Shown here: in pieces, positions 12,601 to 23,740 of the stretch
Layout: each line of letters opens with the position of its first letter
How positions within the stretch are numbered: the stretch's first letter is position 1
DNA from: Dipylidium caninum
Taxonomy: Eukaryota; Platyhelminthes; Cestoda; Cyclophyllidea; Dipylidiidae
Assembly: GCA_017562135.1 (NCBI GenBank)
Contig: QEYB01000599.1
Location: 1 to 64,000, forward strand
Direction: 5' to 3'
DNA: 64,000 nt
Translations under genes and position numbers: made by a program
Notes under the pieces: model-generated
Databases searched by the model: none
What the model was told of the DNA's origin: nothing
The model's input: only the letters and a program-made list of their open reading frames with translations

Positions 12601-15600
12601 TTTTCTTGGATCAGAGTCAGAGGCGCCGAATCACAGGTGATGGAGCCCGAGTGAGAGTCCTCTTGGCGAGGTGAATGTGTTTTTTGACATGTTTTCACAC
12701 AAATACACACACGCGCGCGCGCATATTCACCCACTCACCGAGACTCCAAGGAGCTTGGCGAGACGTGACGCCCGCCGGGTTGCGTGGTCGAAGATGCTGA
12801 TGGCGATGATGAGGAAGAAGATGAGGATGATGTGTGGGTGGGTGGGCGGAAAGAAAGGTAAGGCGACGGTGTGTGGCGTGATCGGCGTCTCCCTTCCACG
12901 TGCGTACTTGCAGATTGGTTGAGTTTTGGGACTGGTGGTAGAGTTGGCGGGTGGTGGGGACTTTTGGATTGCACCGGCCAGTGCGCAGCGTGAATGAGAC
13001 TGTGAATCCTCAGGAAAGTTGCGTGCCCATTTGAGTATGCGGAGGGGCGGAAGAGGAGTGGGGAGCAGGGGCAGAAGGGCATGTTGAGCAAGAAGTAGGT
13101 CGCATTAATTGCTGCGACGGGAGGTGCGAAGGAGTGAAGTAGTAGTTAAGAACGGGGGCGTCTTTTATTTTACCTTAACCGATCGCACCCCTCGTTTGCG
13201 ATGAGCAACCATCGGCGAGAAGATTGTAGGCCAGAAGATGATGTCTTTTCTGTCCTCCGCTCGCCTAGGTAATGTCGGGCGTCGGTTGCGTTTGGACGGG
13301 GGTGGAGCAGGAAGACAGGCTGCCGCACCTCTGCTTCGTGCATCCGCTGAACACGTGGCTGTGGCTGATTCTCTCTCTTACTCCCACGGTGCTCCACGAG
13401 GTGTGTCGTTGTCTTTCAATCGAAGAATTGGCGGGTCGCCTGCGCGAAGTGCTGGTCGTGCACCCCTCCACTCTTTTCCAACACCTGCCCCCCGCCTCTC
13501 CGTGGGACCTTCCTGCGGGCGGATTTTTAATGCCTGACCGGCATTCTGCATCACCCGTGTGCACTCCGGCGATGCGCAAGCATCTCGTTCGAGGGGAGGA
13601 CGCCACGTGGCATTTCGAGAGGCCCGGTGTTGTCTTCAGTCCTGAGTCGGAGGCCTGCCTGGACGCGGAGGTCGAGGCGAAGTACTCTGTGAGCGAGTGA
13701 TGTTGGCAGACGGTGGAAGAGTTAAGACGTGCTGACTTGCTTCTATGCTCGTCAATTTTCCGTCTTCTCCCTAGCCCCTGGAACTGCTTCAAACGCCTCC
13801 ACTGAACAGTCTGTACGAAGCGTTCACAGCAGTGAGCGCCAATGAGGCGGTTAACTTGGAGCGACTGGAGACGTTGGGTGACTCCTTTCTGAAGTTTGTG
13901 GCGACCCTGCGCGTCTTTGCCACCTCGCCGCCCTCGATGGACGAGGGTCAGCTGACGCAGGCTCGCGTGAGATTCATCTCGAACTCCTCTTTGTATAAGA
14001 CTTCGGTGAAATTCGATCTCTTTCGGTACTTGAGTTCTGCCGACTTCAAGCCCGAACTGCGATACGTGCCGCCGTGCTACACTCTGGCTGATCCGGTGAG
14101 TGGCGTTGTCGGTGTTGATGCGGTCCTCGTGAAGCTGGTACTCTCCTCCTTGATCCTGTTTTTTTCCTCTGCCCTCTTTTGTGGTGGGTAGGTTGGAGCC
14201 TTTCAGCGTCTCGATTCGCGCACATACGTGAAAGTGTATGACAAGGCGATCGCGGACTCAGTGGAGGCCTTTCTGGGCGTTTGCCTGCTGACCATCACGG
14301 CCCCGAGGGTGGCGCGTCTCCTGCATCTGCTCGGTATATCGGAATATGCGATTGCAGGTGATGAGACGGTGGCGGGGGGAGACGGTTTTCGTTCGTGGGT
14401 GCCACTGCTGTTGAAACCGGAGCATCGGAGCATCGATCCGGGACTGGCGTTGGTGAACAGCGCGGCGATGTCGAAACGGCGAGCTGACGTGGAAAAGATG
14501 ATACAAGTAAATCTGCAGCAGTGCCCGTCTGAGGGGACGGCGGCGCAACCGATGAGCAGAGACTGGTGTGACTTGATCGAGAGGAAACGGTTGGAATTGC
14601 AGCCGCTGGAGCACATTATCGGCTACAAGTTCAAGCGGATTGAAACTCTCCTGCAGGCCGTCACACACCCCTCCTCGCACTATGCACGCGTCTGGGGTTG
14701 TTACCAAAGGTGGTGCTTCTCCTTCCCCTCTCCTCTTCACCATCCTCTGCTCTGCCCTTTCATGGCGTCCGCTTTGGGGCGTGAAGGTTGATGTTGTGCT
14801 GCGAGAGGTTGGGGGCGGGGGGGAAGGACCCGACGCAGTCCGTGCGTGGCATTCCCTTGTGGCGCGTTAATGTGTTTGGGAGAAGTTGGGGGCGGGTGGG
14901 TGTGAAGGGCATAGTTGTAGCCTCTGGCGACTCCTTCTCCTACTGCTTCTCTCTTTCTCTCCGGTCGAGTTGACGATAGTCCTGGTGTGAGGCGTTGGCC
15001 GGGCCGCTGAGTGTGGTGCCGTGTTGGGGCCGTTGCCAAGACCTGCGCGTCCATGGGGGCTGTAGAGGTGACAGTGACTTGGTGGGTCCACCATTGACTG
15101 GCCTCACTACGCTGGAGGAATGTTCCCTGAGGCGATGCGAGGAGCTTGTCGCGGGCGCGGAGGCTTCTCTTTTCGCGCCCCTCCCTCCGCACCCCTCGAG
15201 AGCGGGGAGGTCGGAGCAGTTTTGTGTCGTGGCTAAAAGGGTGCTTCTTTTCAGATTGGAGTTTTTGGGCGACGCCGTTCTGGATTTCGCGGTGACGAGG
15301 CGCATCTACGAGGCGTACCCGAGCATGGACCCAGGTGAGCATGGACTTCCTCGAGGGGGTGGGGTGGGGGTGGGGGAGGGAAGTGCGAAGTGTGGCGGGA
15401 CGTGTCTCTCACTCTTGTCATTGCGACAGGTGAATTGACGGACCTGCGCGCCGCTCTGGTGTCCAACGTCAATCTGGCAATTGTGTCCGTTCGCACGGGT
15501 ATTTTTAAGTTTTTGGAGCAGATGGACGTCAACCTGTGGTCTTTCATCAACAACTTCTCGAGCGTCGTGTCGCGCGGGGTGAGCAACATTTGGAAGTGCG

Positions 15601-17547
15601 AGGTGAGTGGGGGCTCCCACAGCGTCCTATTTACTCTCGACCACGTTCTTCTTCTTTTTCTTCTCCTTCTCCTTCTTATCCTCGCAGTACGACGTTAACG
15701 AGAGGAAGGAAGCGCTGTCCTACAAGGTGCTGGGCGACATGCTGGAGGCCATAATCGGAGCCATCTTTGTGGACTCGGGAGGCTCCACTCCAGTTGTCAC
15801 CAGTGTTATTTCACATTTGTTGGCAAGGGAATTCGGTACGTCCCTCCTCTCCCCACCTCCGCTCTCCCGTCACGTGTGTGTGTTTTGTATGGCCACTTTC
15901 TTCATTCGCTTTAAATTGTTCGCACTGCACCGTAGGCGTAGTGATTCCTGAACTCTCCAACCACTCACGCTTAGTGATGGTCTGTGTGTCGGAGTAGGTG
16001 CTTCTCTGGGAGGAAGTCGTGTTTTTTGGCACAGGACTATTGCGCGGCACCCGTTTGGCGTGAGCAGATGCGTTTCGTCGCGAAACCGCCTGGGTTTGAC
16101 GAGGCGACAAGAGAGACGCGCAGATTGTGCGCCGTCGATTGAGTGGCGTCTCTGTCTGTCTGTCGGTTGATGAGAAAGCCAACCTCCCTGCCTTGCCTAT
16201 GCGATGAAGGCGATTGTGAGCTGTAGACGAGGGATATCCGATCTTGCATGATGATTGCCAGGTAGCTTGACGAGGATCTGACGCCACCGGCATTTGCAAC
16301 GTCTTCCACCTGTGACCTCTTTAAACGATCTGTGGCTCATGTTTGTGCTCGGACATGGCCGTAAGTGGCGTTAATGGTGTTGCCTGTTGAGACTGTCGCC
16401 GAAGAACAAGAATAGCATGCAATGGTGCGAATGACCCTCTTCTCTTGGTGACCTTGACGTCTTTTCTCCCCACCAGAATGAGGATATTTCGGTGGAGGGC
16501 AGAATTTCCGATGCACCTTGATTGTGGCAAGAGGACTTGGGTGTTTGCTTGACCGCGTCTCCCCACGAACTGACTGTGAGAATCAGCGCATGGAGGAAGT
16601 TCTGGTGACCTGTCGGTTCACCAGACATGTGAGCTCGCGGGCGGTTGATTGAGTGTGCACCGCAGTGCGAGGAATGCGAGGCGGTGAGGGAGAAGAGGCG
16701 CTGGATGGAAGTGGTGAGAGGCGCGGCTGAGGGAGCGGAGTTGGCGGGAGCCGTGGTCAACCGATGCGGCGCGAAGTGGTGGCGCCTTGAGGGGAGAGTG
16801 TGGAGTCCTCGTCAGGTTGGCAGTCGGGTGTGCCATTCTGTTACGAGGCCATGGTGGTTCGGGGGGCGAGAGGGCATTTGGTCATTAGCAGGTTGGTTGC
16901 ACCAACGCCTCAACTGGTGGTGAGAGGAGGGCGGTGGCAGGAGGCGGACATGCGTGTTGCTCGTCTGCGCGTCGGTGCGTCGGCGTGTCTGCCATTGTCC
17001 AAGTGTGCGTCGGTGGGAGCGTTTGCCGGTTGGTGGATGGCGGGTGGCGGGCGGCGGGCGAAGGGGTTTATGAGTGCGTTGCATCTGTCTGTCCTTGGTT
17101 TTTTTTGCAGAAACGTATGGCAAAGAGCTGCCTCTTGACCCGGTGAGAATAATGCACGAGTTGTACCCGAACCTGGAAATCAAGTAAGTTTGCTGTGGAC
17201 TTTGCGTTTGGTGACGTAACCGAGTTGATCGGTGTGTTGAGGGGTCGCAGCCCAGCCCAGCGTAGCGTAGCGCAGAGAGGCTGTGCGAGTGGTGGGAAAC
17301 ATCGCGCACAAGGCAGAGGAGTGTGTTGATCTTTTCGCGATTCAGAGTGGTGGACAAATCGGCGAGTGACTCTGATGACAGCCCGAACTCGTCGGAGATG
17401 TCGAGGTTTGCGAGACCTGACGAACAACGACAGCGACCCGTTCGGGTGGTGGCCAAGTTCGAGGGCTGTCTATTGAGTGGTGAGGGCTTCAACCTGCGGA
17501 CTGCCAAATTGAAGGTGGCGGAACAGTTGGGGATTGGGTTCGGGTAG
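4125..17547 (+). CDS. DICER1: Dicer endoribonuclease
   Basis: Cuts long double-stranded RNA or pre-microRNA into small RNAs, in the cytoplasm. Exons read by frame and splice sites: 4125-4350, 4424-4542, 4622-4852, 4964-5476, 5569-5846, 5928-6095, 6171-6341, 6849-6944, 7049-7209, 7272-7429, 7557-7632, 8822-9295, 9385-9552, 9653-9830, 10793-11119, 11958-12387, 13269-13688, 13775-14095, 14192-14709, 15255-15334, 15430-15602, 15688-15835, 17111-17183, 17346-17547. Domain order is that of animal Dicers: helicase (Walker A GLGKT, DEAD box DECHH, late motif QGRARA), dimerisation domain (GPFASSKELAKQL), platform, divergent PAZ, RNase IIIa (ERLETLGDSF, DKAIADSVEAFLG), RNase IIIb (LEFLGDAVLDF, GDMLEAIIGA) and a C-terminal dsRBD-like tail. 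The acidic RNase III residues are present. One-base frame breaks occur near 5627 and 12190-12205, and the phases of the junctions 7209/7272 and 7632/8822 do not match. The start is the first ATG after a good 3' splice site (cttag, ending near 4118), which could receive a spliced leader. Confidence 0.93.
7633..8821 (+). other. Dicer intron, about 1.2 kb
   Basis: Lies between the dimerisation-domain exons. It is GC-rich and T/G-biased, with short CA-rich microsatellite sequence near 8745-8768. A short open stretch at about 8430-8545 follows a 'ttttgcag' site but has no Dicer-like content. Nothing else is supported here. Confidence 0.6.
8951..8990 (+). repeat. Coding GCA trinucleotide repeat (poly-alanine)
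   Basis: A run of GCA codons inside the 8822-9295 Dicer exon encodes eight alanines. Further along the same exon (9181-9215), AAT/GAT codons give an Asn/Asp-rich tract followed by glutamates. Both lie in the region between the helicase-side domains and the platform, which is variable and disordered in Dicers. Confidence 0.85.
9831..10792 (+). other. Dicer intron, about 1 kb
   Basis: GC-rich, with a GT microsatellite at about 10173-10192 and another short one at about 10760-10773. A clear 3' splice site follows (tattgcgtttag, ending at 10792). No embedded gene is recognised on either strand; the long open frames here are by-products of the base composition. Confidence 0.6.
11120..11957 (+). 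other. Dicer intron with TTG/CTG microsatellite
   Basis: Begins with a donor at 11120. A trinucleotide repeat of TTG and CTG units occupies about 11148-11210, followed by a poly-G run near 11267-11277. The rest is G/T-rich unique sequence. The acceptor used is the CAG ending at 11957, just before the PAZ-side exon. Confidence 0.6.
12388..13268 (+). other. Dicer intron, about 0.9 kb
   Basis: Lies between the PAZ exon and the exon leading to RNase IIIa. It contains an alternating CA/CG stretch at about 12702-12723 and purine-rich GAT/GAG sequence near 12795-12830. No gene is seen. Confidence 0.6.
15836..17110 (+). other. Dicer intron, about 1.3 kb
   Basis: Separates the RNase IIIb second catalytic exon from the short exon leading to the C-terminal tail. 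The 3' splice site is strong (ttttttgcag ending at 17110). A 289-codon minus-strand open frame across it has low-complexity composition and looks like a shadow of G/T-skewed DNA. No gene is called. Confidence 0.6.
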
Positions 17548-18228
17548 GCCTTGGTGTCCCCTTCCGCCGCGTTGAGAGAAAGACAAGAGGGACAAGGCTT
17601 ACTCTCTTGTATAGTCTTTTCCCTTCTCCCCGCCCCATCCCCTCCCCCTCCCCCTCTACCTCTCCTCGAATTGTATTTCATATTAGTACTTTGTGAGGTT
17701 GTGCGGATATTGTGCTTCTTTGGTGCTCTCAGTCTGTCTTTTGTGTAACATGTATGCGCCCGTGGATCGCTTTGTTTGCCTGAACGGCGTTCAACACTTT
17801 GACAGTGCGTTTAGACCAGAGGCACTCGTGGCGGGGGTGTGTGTGTGGGAGGTCGAACGTCTGCGAGTGCATTTGGCCCGCCCGACTCACGTACCACCGA
17901 CAGGCGCCTTGTTGAAAGACATCAGACGAGGTGGCACAAACGGCGAAGGTTCGTGCGATTTCCATCCCATGAGGCGACTAGTCTGGTTACCCGCGTGGCC
18001 CGTCGACGAAGGGGCCGAGAGAAAGAAGCAGCCCCTCCCTCTAGTAGGAAGCGTTGCCGCGCGAGGTGTTGGCAGACCTCCACCTCGTCTGTAGACTACT
18101 GGGCGGTTCTCCTGTCGTCTGTCGGGGTTAAGGCGACATCGGTAGGCCGGACCCGGTCAGAAGGAGAAGGCGTCCGTGAGATGGGTGCTACGACCAACTA
18201 CGCATCAGAAGCGCGTGTCTACGCGGTA
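17548..18228. other. Dicer 3' flank, no gene recognised
   Basis: Follows the Dicer stop codon (TAG at 17545-17547). Contains a C-rich run (17637-17660). The GC-rich composition persists up to the start of the 1.1 kb duplicated segment at about 18229, where the sequence becomes AT-rich abruptly. No protein in any frame is recognisable. Confidence 0.6.
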
Positions 18229-19326
18229 TACGCCGACAAAATCTCGTAACTTTTATCAATCAAACCGGTAGAGAATAACGAGCTTCAAGCACCTGCGAAA
18301 GACCTGCCTCCTACATGGTCAAGATGGAGCACAAGCTACTCTAATCATTTATGTTGTATTGCAACGTAATGTCATAAAAATCCGATGAAGTGATTATGTG
18401 GCTGACATAGACAAATGCAGGAAGTGTTACACAGAAGTCTGTGAGCAAAATGCACTTAATGGAAGTGGTACTTGCGTCCAGCTTTCAGGTAGACAGACTT
18501 TGGCATATCAGGATACTCCTTTTTGATCTCAATGTAGCGTTTTCCTGTGGTGTCCACCACCTTACCATCCAGGTAACGCAGTTTACTGCCTTCGTTCTGC
18601 AAAATAAAATAGTCCAAGCACTCTTGAGTACTTAAATCGCATCTACTCGACTTGGCAACATTTGAAACCCCTGTTCTATGCAGTCGTTACCCAGTTCGGC
18701 ATAATTCACCCCACCATTATCGGGATAGCAACCTCAAAATATGTGACAGGTCGAACAACGAGGTAGCTTATAATCCCCGCGAATAAGTAACAGCTTTATA
18801 AAAATCACCTATGATTATAAATCCGAGAATTACAAATATGTTCAGGGTGGTGCTATCCGATTTCGCGGGTATTATGCGCGTAAGTGGACTTTTTCGGCGA
18901 TTATTTTGGCTTTAAAAACGGAGAGGTTTTTCCCATATGCAAATGGGAAAATCGGTAATAAACGCAGTATGCCAGAGAAGAGGTAACTAAAGGTTTCTAT
19001 TTACCAAAGGCACAAATGATTTGAAGATAATAGTTATGGCAGCGGTTACCTCTGAGGCAATGATGTCTTTTCACAGCCTATAAAGCTCCTCTCTGGCAAG
19101 GGGATGAAGCCCAACTATGATGAAACCTGCCACACTAATATAAAAAGGTAAATCTATTGAGAAGTAAGTAAATGCTTGACATATATAGCCTCATCCAATT
19201 GTCGATTATGTACAGTTAGGCCTATACCATTAAAAATCATCTACCGGTTACCTTTAAAGGACCACAGATAGATCTGGCAGAAATGTTTTCTACCGTTGAC
19301 GAGGAAGGGAAAGTTTCATACCGTTC
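18229..19326. repeat. 1.1 kb direct duplication, copy 1 (CUEDC2 3' end)
   Basis: Nearly identical to 24251-25347. The few differences are mostly one-base length changes in homopolymers (AAAA/AAA, GGG/GGGG) plus isolated substitutions. This copy is in its natural context: the exon it ends in (19252-19437) continues in frame to the right. Confidence 0.93.
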
Positions 19327-19964
19327 CATTACCGCTAAGCGTTCCTCTGATGTTAATCTTAATGAGTCACCATCGACTTTATTTGATGGCCCATTTGATT
19401 TCTTTGATTGCCTTGCCTTCACATTAATCTCACCTCCCTACAAGAGAAAAAAAGCGAGTTAGTATGATTACTTCAAACCTTGATAAGTTGCCTCTAAAAT
19501 GTTGGGAATTCGTGCCATAAATTAGCTACTACGAAAACAACTCAGTTTAGCAGAAGAAAGACTTTACTGAGGGAATTAGATCTGCGAGAAGGGCCGAGAT
19601 TAGGGCTGGGAGTCTGACCGTTCACCACTTGATCTGAAAGAGAAGGACCAAGGAGAAATTGCAATAGAAAAAGGGACACCATTGCTCATCACATAAACAA
19701 GAAAGCTACCTCCATCGATTCCGACTTTCGAACCGTTCTCAGCATTAGTGACCAAATTAGTTCGGGTCTCCAGTATCCAATTTGTGAGAACAGAACTAGT
19801 ATATCAAAGACGTAAAGGGTAAAATGGCAACACACTACCTTGGGATAACATGCGACTCCGGAGCATATTCTTTTAGAAGGGTAGACACTTCTTCCACATT
19901 GAATTCTCCCTCATCATTAACCATGAAAAGCTCGTCAAGATAATTCTCAAGAAGAGGATCGGTG
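18456..19964 (-). CDS. CUEDC2: CUE domain-containing protein 2-like, C-terminal part
   Basis: Minus-strand exons: 19839-19964, 19563-19633 (tentative), 19252-19437 and 18456-18596 with the stop. The 19839-19964 exon ends FNVEEVSTLLKEYAPESHVI, resembling the N-terminal part of animal CUEDC2 that ends in a similar acidic-to-HIPR stretch. The last exon, starting NEGSKLRYLDGKVV and ending YLKAGRKYHFH, matches the conserved CUEDC2 C-terminus. CUEDC2 binds ubiquitin and acts as an adaptor in hormone-receptor turnover and NF-kB signalling in mammals. I could not find the first exon or a clear CUE domain. The phase of the 19563-19633 exon is off by one, so it may be mis-read or contain an error. The 5' neighbour LYRM4 lies on the same strand, about 200 bases upstream. 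Flanking introns look normal, so this is probably the working copy. Confidence 0.7.
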
Positions 19965-20154
19965 CTAGAGAATTAATTTTTTATGTGCCCATACCATACG
20001 TCATTACACGTGCCGTCTCGTGTGTAAGAACGAATTAGTGTAAAAAAACGTTCAAGAATCATACAGTCTATTTAGTACGAGTCCTGTAAAAATATAATGA
20101 CGACATAAATGCAGTAACTCCTTGGAAAACAGAGGACAAAGTGTGAAAAAAGTT

Positions 20155-20160
20155 TTTATT
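20155..20160 (-). terminator. Polyadenylation signal for LYRM4
   Basis: AATAAA on the minus strand, only about 14 bases after the LYRM4 stop codon. It implies a very short 3' UTR. Confidence 0.5.
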
Positions 20161-20173
20161 AGATTCCCAAAAG

Positions 20174-20422
20174 TCACTCAATCGGCAATCTAAGTCCCTT
20201 GTAAAAGTGGCTCAACGCTGACTGCCTTCGAAGAACGCCAAGGGTCCGTTCAGCTTCAGTCATATACGTTTCCAGCTGTTCTTGTGAGACAATATTACTA
20301 TGCCTTCTGAATTCTTCCTTTACACGACGGACAAAATACGTCCTAAAATTGTAGTCAGTAAAATTTTTGCTGGCGCGAAGCATTTCCTTGTATAAGGAAA
20401 GCGGGCGAGCAGACCCCACCAT
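20174..20422 (-). CDS. LYRM4: LYRM4 / ISD11 iron-sulfur assembly factor
   Basis: Complete 82-residue single-exon protein. LYRM4 (ISD11) is a small mitochondrial matrix protein that binds and stabilises the cysteine desulfurase NFS1 and, with acyl carrier protein, forms the core of the iron-sulfur cluster machinery. The sequence shows the LYR-family signature near residues 8-15 (LSLYKEML), then the YNFRTYFVRRVKEEFR helix and a late LGVLRRQ segment, all in the order of animal LYRM4. Length is close to the usual 90 residues. The chosen ATG leaves no long presequence, as in other LYRM4 proteins. It lies head-to-tail upstream of CUEDC2-like on the same strand and diverges from STT3. Confidence 0.93.
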   Translation of the reverse strand: MVGSARPLSLYKEMLRASKNFTDYNFRTYFVRRVKEEFRRHSNIVSQEQLETYMTEAERTLGVLRRQSALSHFYKGLRLPIE

Positions 20423-21710
20423 TCGTCACAATAACAAATACCGCTAGCATTGGTAGTTAGTTAAAGTATATATTATGTTAATTAAAAACGTTAGACTATC
20501 AGCAATAAAAATGCTATACATTCATGAGACTTTGTTGGAAAAAAGAAAATTAGCTTGGGCAATCGAATGCAGAAATCACAGTTAAGGTACTTCAAACAAA
20601 TTAAAATATAGCTTAAGACACCCATCATACTCCTTATCTTTGAAAGCACTTGCAGATCTAGTAACAACGGTCGTGAAGCAATCAACACCTAGACGCCAAA
20701 ATAGGTCTGAATAGTTTGTCTATGTCAATGAACTGATCACTTCATCGGGCTTTTTTACACTACGCTACAATACAACACCAATGATGAAATTATATTGTGC
20801 TTTACCTTAACCATATATGATCCAGGTCTTTTACCGATGGTTGTTGGCGGTGTAAGGTCGCTCTTGTTGAGTATCTGGTAGCCAGAACGAAATCACATCT
20901 TGGTCCGTGTCTTTAACATGAAGAAGTTCGGTCATACATTGCCTAAAATGGCTCCATAAATTGGTCATTGAGCTCTGGGTGCTACCGTCTCGAATAAACT
21001 ATTTTCGCCGTAGCGCAAACATTAATGTCGAGCGGCATCACCATTGCGAGGAGGTTCATCCCTGCCTTTCGCGAGCAATGTATATATGAAAGGATTTCCA
21101 GATGCCAGCCTATAAATAAAGTCAAGTAACAACAACCACAACCCAACTTCACTCGGTTGTTCGTTGAATACTTCCTCCAAGATGAGGGCTATGAATTTAT
21201 CGCCACCTACGGAAAACCAAGTTTTGACACAATCTAGAAGCCAACCATAGTTTGCGCAAGTAGGACAAGCCTTTTACAGGTCTAAAGCATTTGGTAAAAT
21301 TTAAAATGGATTACAGGTGCGTGTTAGCGTTTCACCTCCATTCCCCTCGGCGGATCCATCTGGCGGTAGGTTGGTATGCGCTGTTAGTGCTCAGTCGCCA
21401 CATTAGTAACACTTTGCTTGTCTGGATGGCGATGGACACATTAGAGTTTTCATATCATTGAGACGAATTCGTTATCAGAATGTTTATTTTACCCCTACTA
21501 TTTGAAAGTGGTGTTTTGTGGTTACAATGCTCATAATACATAATTGGCTTCCAAATCACTATGGCTTGGCTCAAGTAAGGAGGTCGGCTCACAATTCCAA
21601 CAATTGAACTTTTAAAGAATCGAATAGGCAACAAACATCGCTACACCTTAATTGTGTCATCCAATCAAGAACGTCCAGCTGTTACTGACTGTGTGCACGC
21701 TAACGATATT
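20423..21710. other. Divergent intergenic region between LYRM4 and STT3
   Basis: AT-rich, about 1.3 kb. Should hold promoters for both LYRM4 (-) and STT3 (+). A TATAAATA word at about 21111 is too far from either start to be assigned. Some stretches (20880-21240) look slightly coding-like but have stops in all frames; they could be an old transposon remnant. No gene called. Confidence 0.5.
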
Positions 21711-23740
21711 ATGCTCTCAGTGTCTTCTCCCATGAAGGCTCGGTTTCTGTTAAATACTGATAGCAGCAAAGGACTTCTTACCATACTTATATTGGTATTA
21801 GCATGGATAGTTGGTTTTTGCTCCCGCCTATTTTCGGTCATCCGTTTTGAAAGTATTATCCATGAGTTTGATCCTTGGTTTAATTACCGCGCTACTAAAC
21901 AAATGGTCGACAATAGTTTCTATGACTTTCTTAATTGGTTCGATATTACTGCTTGGTATCCTCTCGGCAGAATCGTTGGCGGTACTGTATATCCCGGACT
22001 AATGGTTACTTCTGGTGAGATCTCTATCCTTCTTCCTCCATTAACTATGTATAACCTTATATCTTTGTCATCTGCTTATCTTCATCCTTTTTTGAGGGGA
22101 GGGGAGAGTGGTCAGCATCGGTTGGAAAGAGAGTCTCAAGCCACTTTTTTCAGTTAAAATGATTTTAACACGACTTTCCTATGTTCGCAGCGAATATTGT
22201 TGAGATAATAAATGTAAATTTTTTATCACTTAGGTTCAATTCACTATATTCTTCGATTGCTCAACTTTCCAGTACACATTCGCGAAGTTTGTGTTTTCCT
22301 GGCGCCTATGTTCAGCGGCTTAACTGCCATTATGGGTTACTTCCTAACCAAAGAGCTCTGGAATGATCGTGCCGGTCTCTTTGCTGCCTGTTTCCTGGCA
22401 ATAGGTGAGTATCAATGTTTCTTCGGAGGGCAATTTTGTTATTGCCTTAGTGATCGAGTTTTTCATATTATTACGTACTTAAAGGGATTCAGCATAAGTT
22501 TTATAAGAAATTAAGAACCCGTGGATGCTGAAAGGCTACACAGTCGTACTTATTTTTTTATGTCTTATCCGTGTTGTACCTATTTGTCTCTAATATGCAG
22601 TTTTGAGATATAAATGTTGTTTTTTTTATAAGATTACGCCGAAATATTGGTCTTTCTAATGTACATTTGTAAGTCTGTTAGATAGGTTCTTTCTTTGATC
22701 CTCATGGGAGTTTGCTTACGTTGTTCTTCACATATCTGACTGATATACCACAGCTACAAACTTCCAAATATCACTTCGACTTAAAATTTGCCTCATGTGT
22801 TTTCTACCTTGACGAATCGTTGTTAATAAGTCCTAAGCTAACCTCCTTTTTTCTTTCATTTTAATTATGCAATGGTTTTTCATTTCTCTGTCCTTTTTCG
22901 AGTTATCTGTTCTCCTTCTAGACCGATGATAAATGCTTTGGTTCAAATCTAATGCAGTTATAATATTTTTTAGTTGGAACTTTCCTGGACTCAATATTTC
23001 ACTTTTCCCCCTTTTCGTAATTTAGCAATACTGCAGCATGGTTCAATTCCTCCACTTTTTTAAGTGTTTTCATTTTAGCAATGCGAATACACTTGAGCAC
23101 CCCAGTTATGTCTGATGAAGTACTCAGATATTTCATTTAACTCTTACATAACTGGTTTTATAGCAATGAAAGCGTAGAAGGGTTAAGTTTCATTTGTCAA
23201 CTGTTTAAATAATTGGGTTTTAATTTTTCTGCTGAGGTCGTTTTGACATCAGAATTGTTGGGATTGTTAAAAACACTTTGTGGTAGCCAAAATCTAATAA
23301 TGACTAAATTTGCCCTCTGAAAGATTCGATAGTTAGGGTTTTACTAATCTTCTCCTTAACCCTTAGTTCCCGGTTATATAAGTCGCTCTGTGGCTGGCAG
23401 CTACGATAATGAGGGCATAGCAATCTTCGCTCTGCTGCTCACCTACTTTCTTTGGCTGCACGCTGTGCAGACAGGACATCTCTGCTGGTCAGTCCTCTGT
23501 GCTCTGTCCTACCTCTACATGGTCTCCGCGTGGGGAGGTTATGTTTTCATCATTAACCTTGTACCGCTGCATGTCTTTGTCCTCTGTCTGACCGGACGTT
23601 ACTCCACTCGCCTTTATGTGGCCTACACAAGCTTCTACATTCTCGGCCTCATTCTGTCCATGCAAGTGCCCTTTGTTGGCTTTCAACCGGTCCGAACTAG
23701 CGAACACATGGCCGCGGCTGGGGTTTTTGTACTTCTTCAG
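21711..23740 (+). CDS. STT3B: Oligosaccharyltransferase catalytic subunit STT3 (B-type), 5' part only
   Basis: STT3 transfers the lipid-linked oligosaccharide to asparagine in nascent proteins in the ER membrane. Three exons are clear: 21711-22014, 22234-22404, 23367-23740. They encode the start, first transmembrane helix, the metal-binding DxD region ([13 protein letters not shown]), [13 protein letters not shown], the second acidic motif in [14 protein letters not shown], and [17 protein letters not shown]. Wording in these blocks is closer to STT3B than STT3A. The last exon ends at a proper donor (CAG|gtcagt, 23740), but nothing downstream encodes the rest: the external-loop SVSE motif, the WWDYG motif and the C-terminal luminal domain are all absent. 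The family is usually 700-830 residues; about 280 are present. The gene is followed by duplicated CUEDC2 sequence, so it is truncated by rearrangement or assembly. The ATG at 21711 could be replaced by the one at 21732. Confidence 0.9.
22405..23366 (+). other. STT3 intron
   Basis: AT-rich intron of about 960 bases between two well-defined STT3 exons, with T-rich stretches. No gene or repeat recognised. Confidence 0.7.

Noticed and set aside
16812..17681. 289-codon minus-strand frame in the Dicer 3' region
   Set aside because: It overlaps two Dicer exons on the plus strand and is low-complexity, so it is a composition shadow.
18441..18635. Plus-strand frame identical in both duplication copies (also at 24461-24655)
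   Set aside because: It is the antisense of the CUEDC2 terminal exon, which is the recognisable coding strand.
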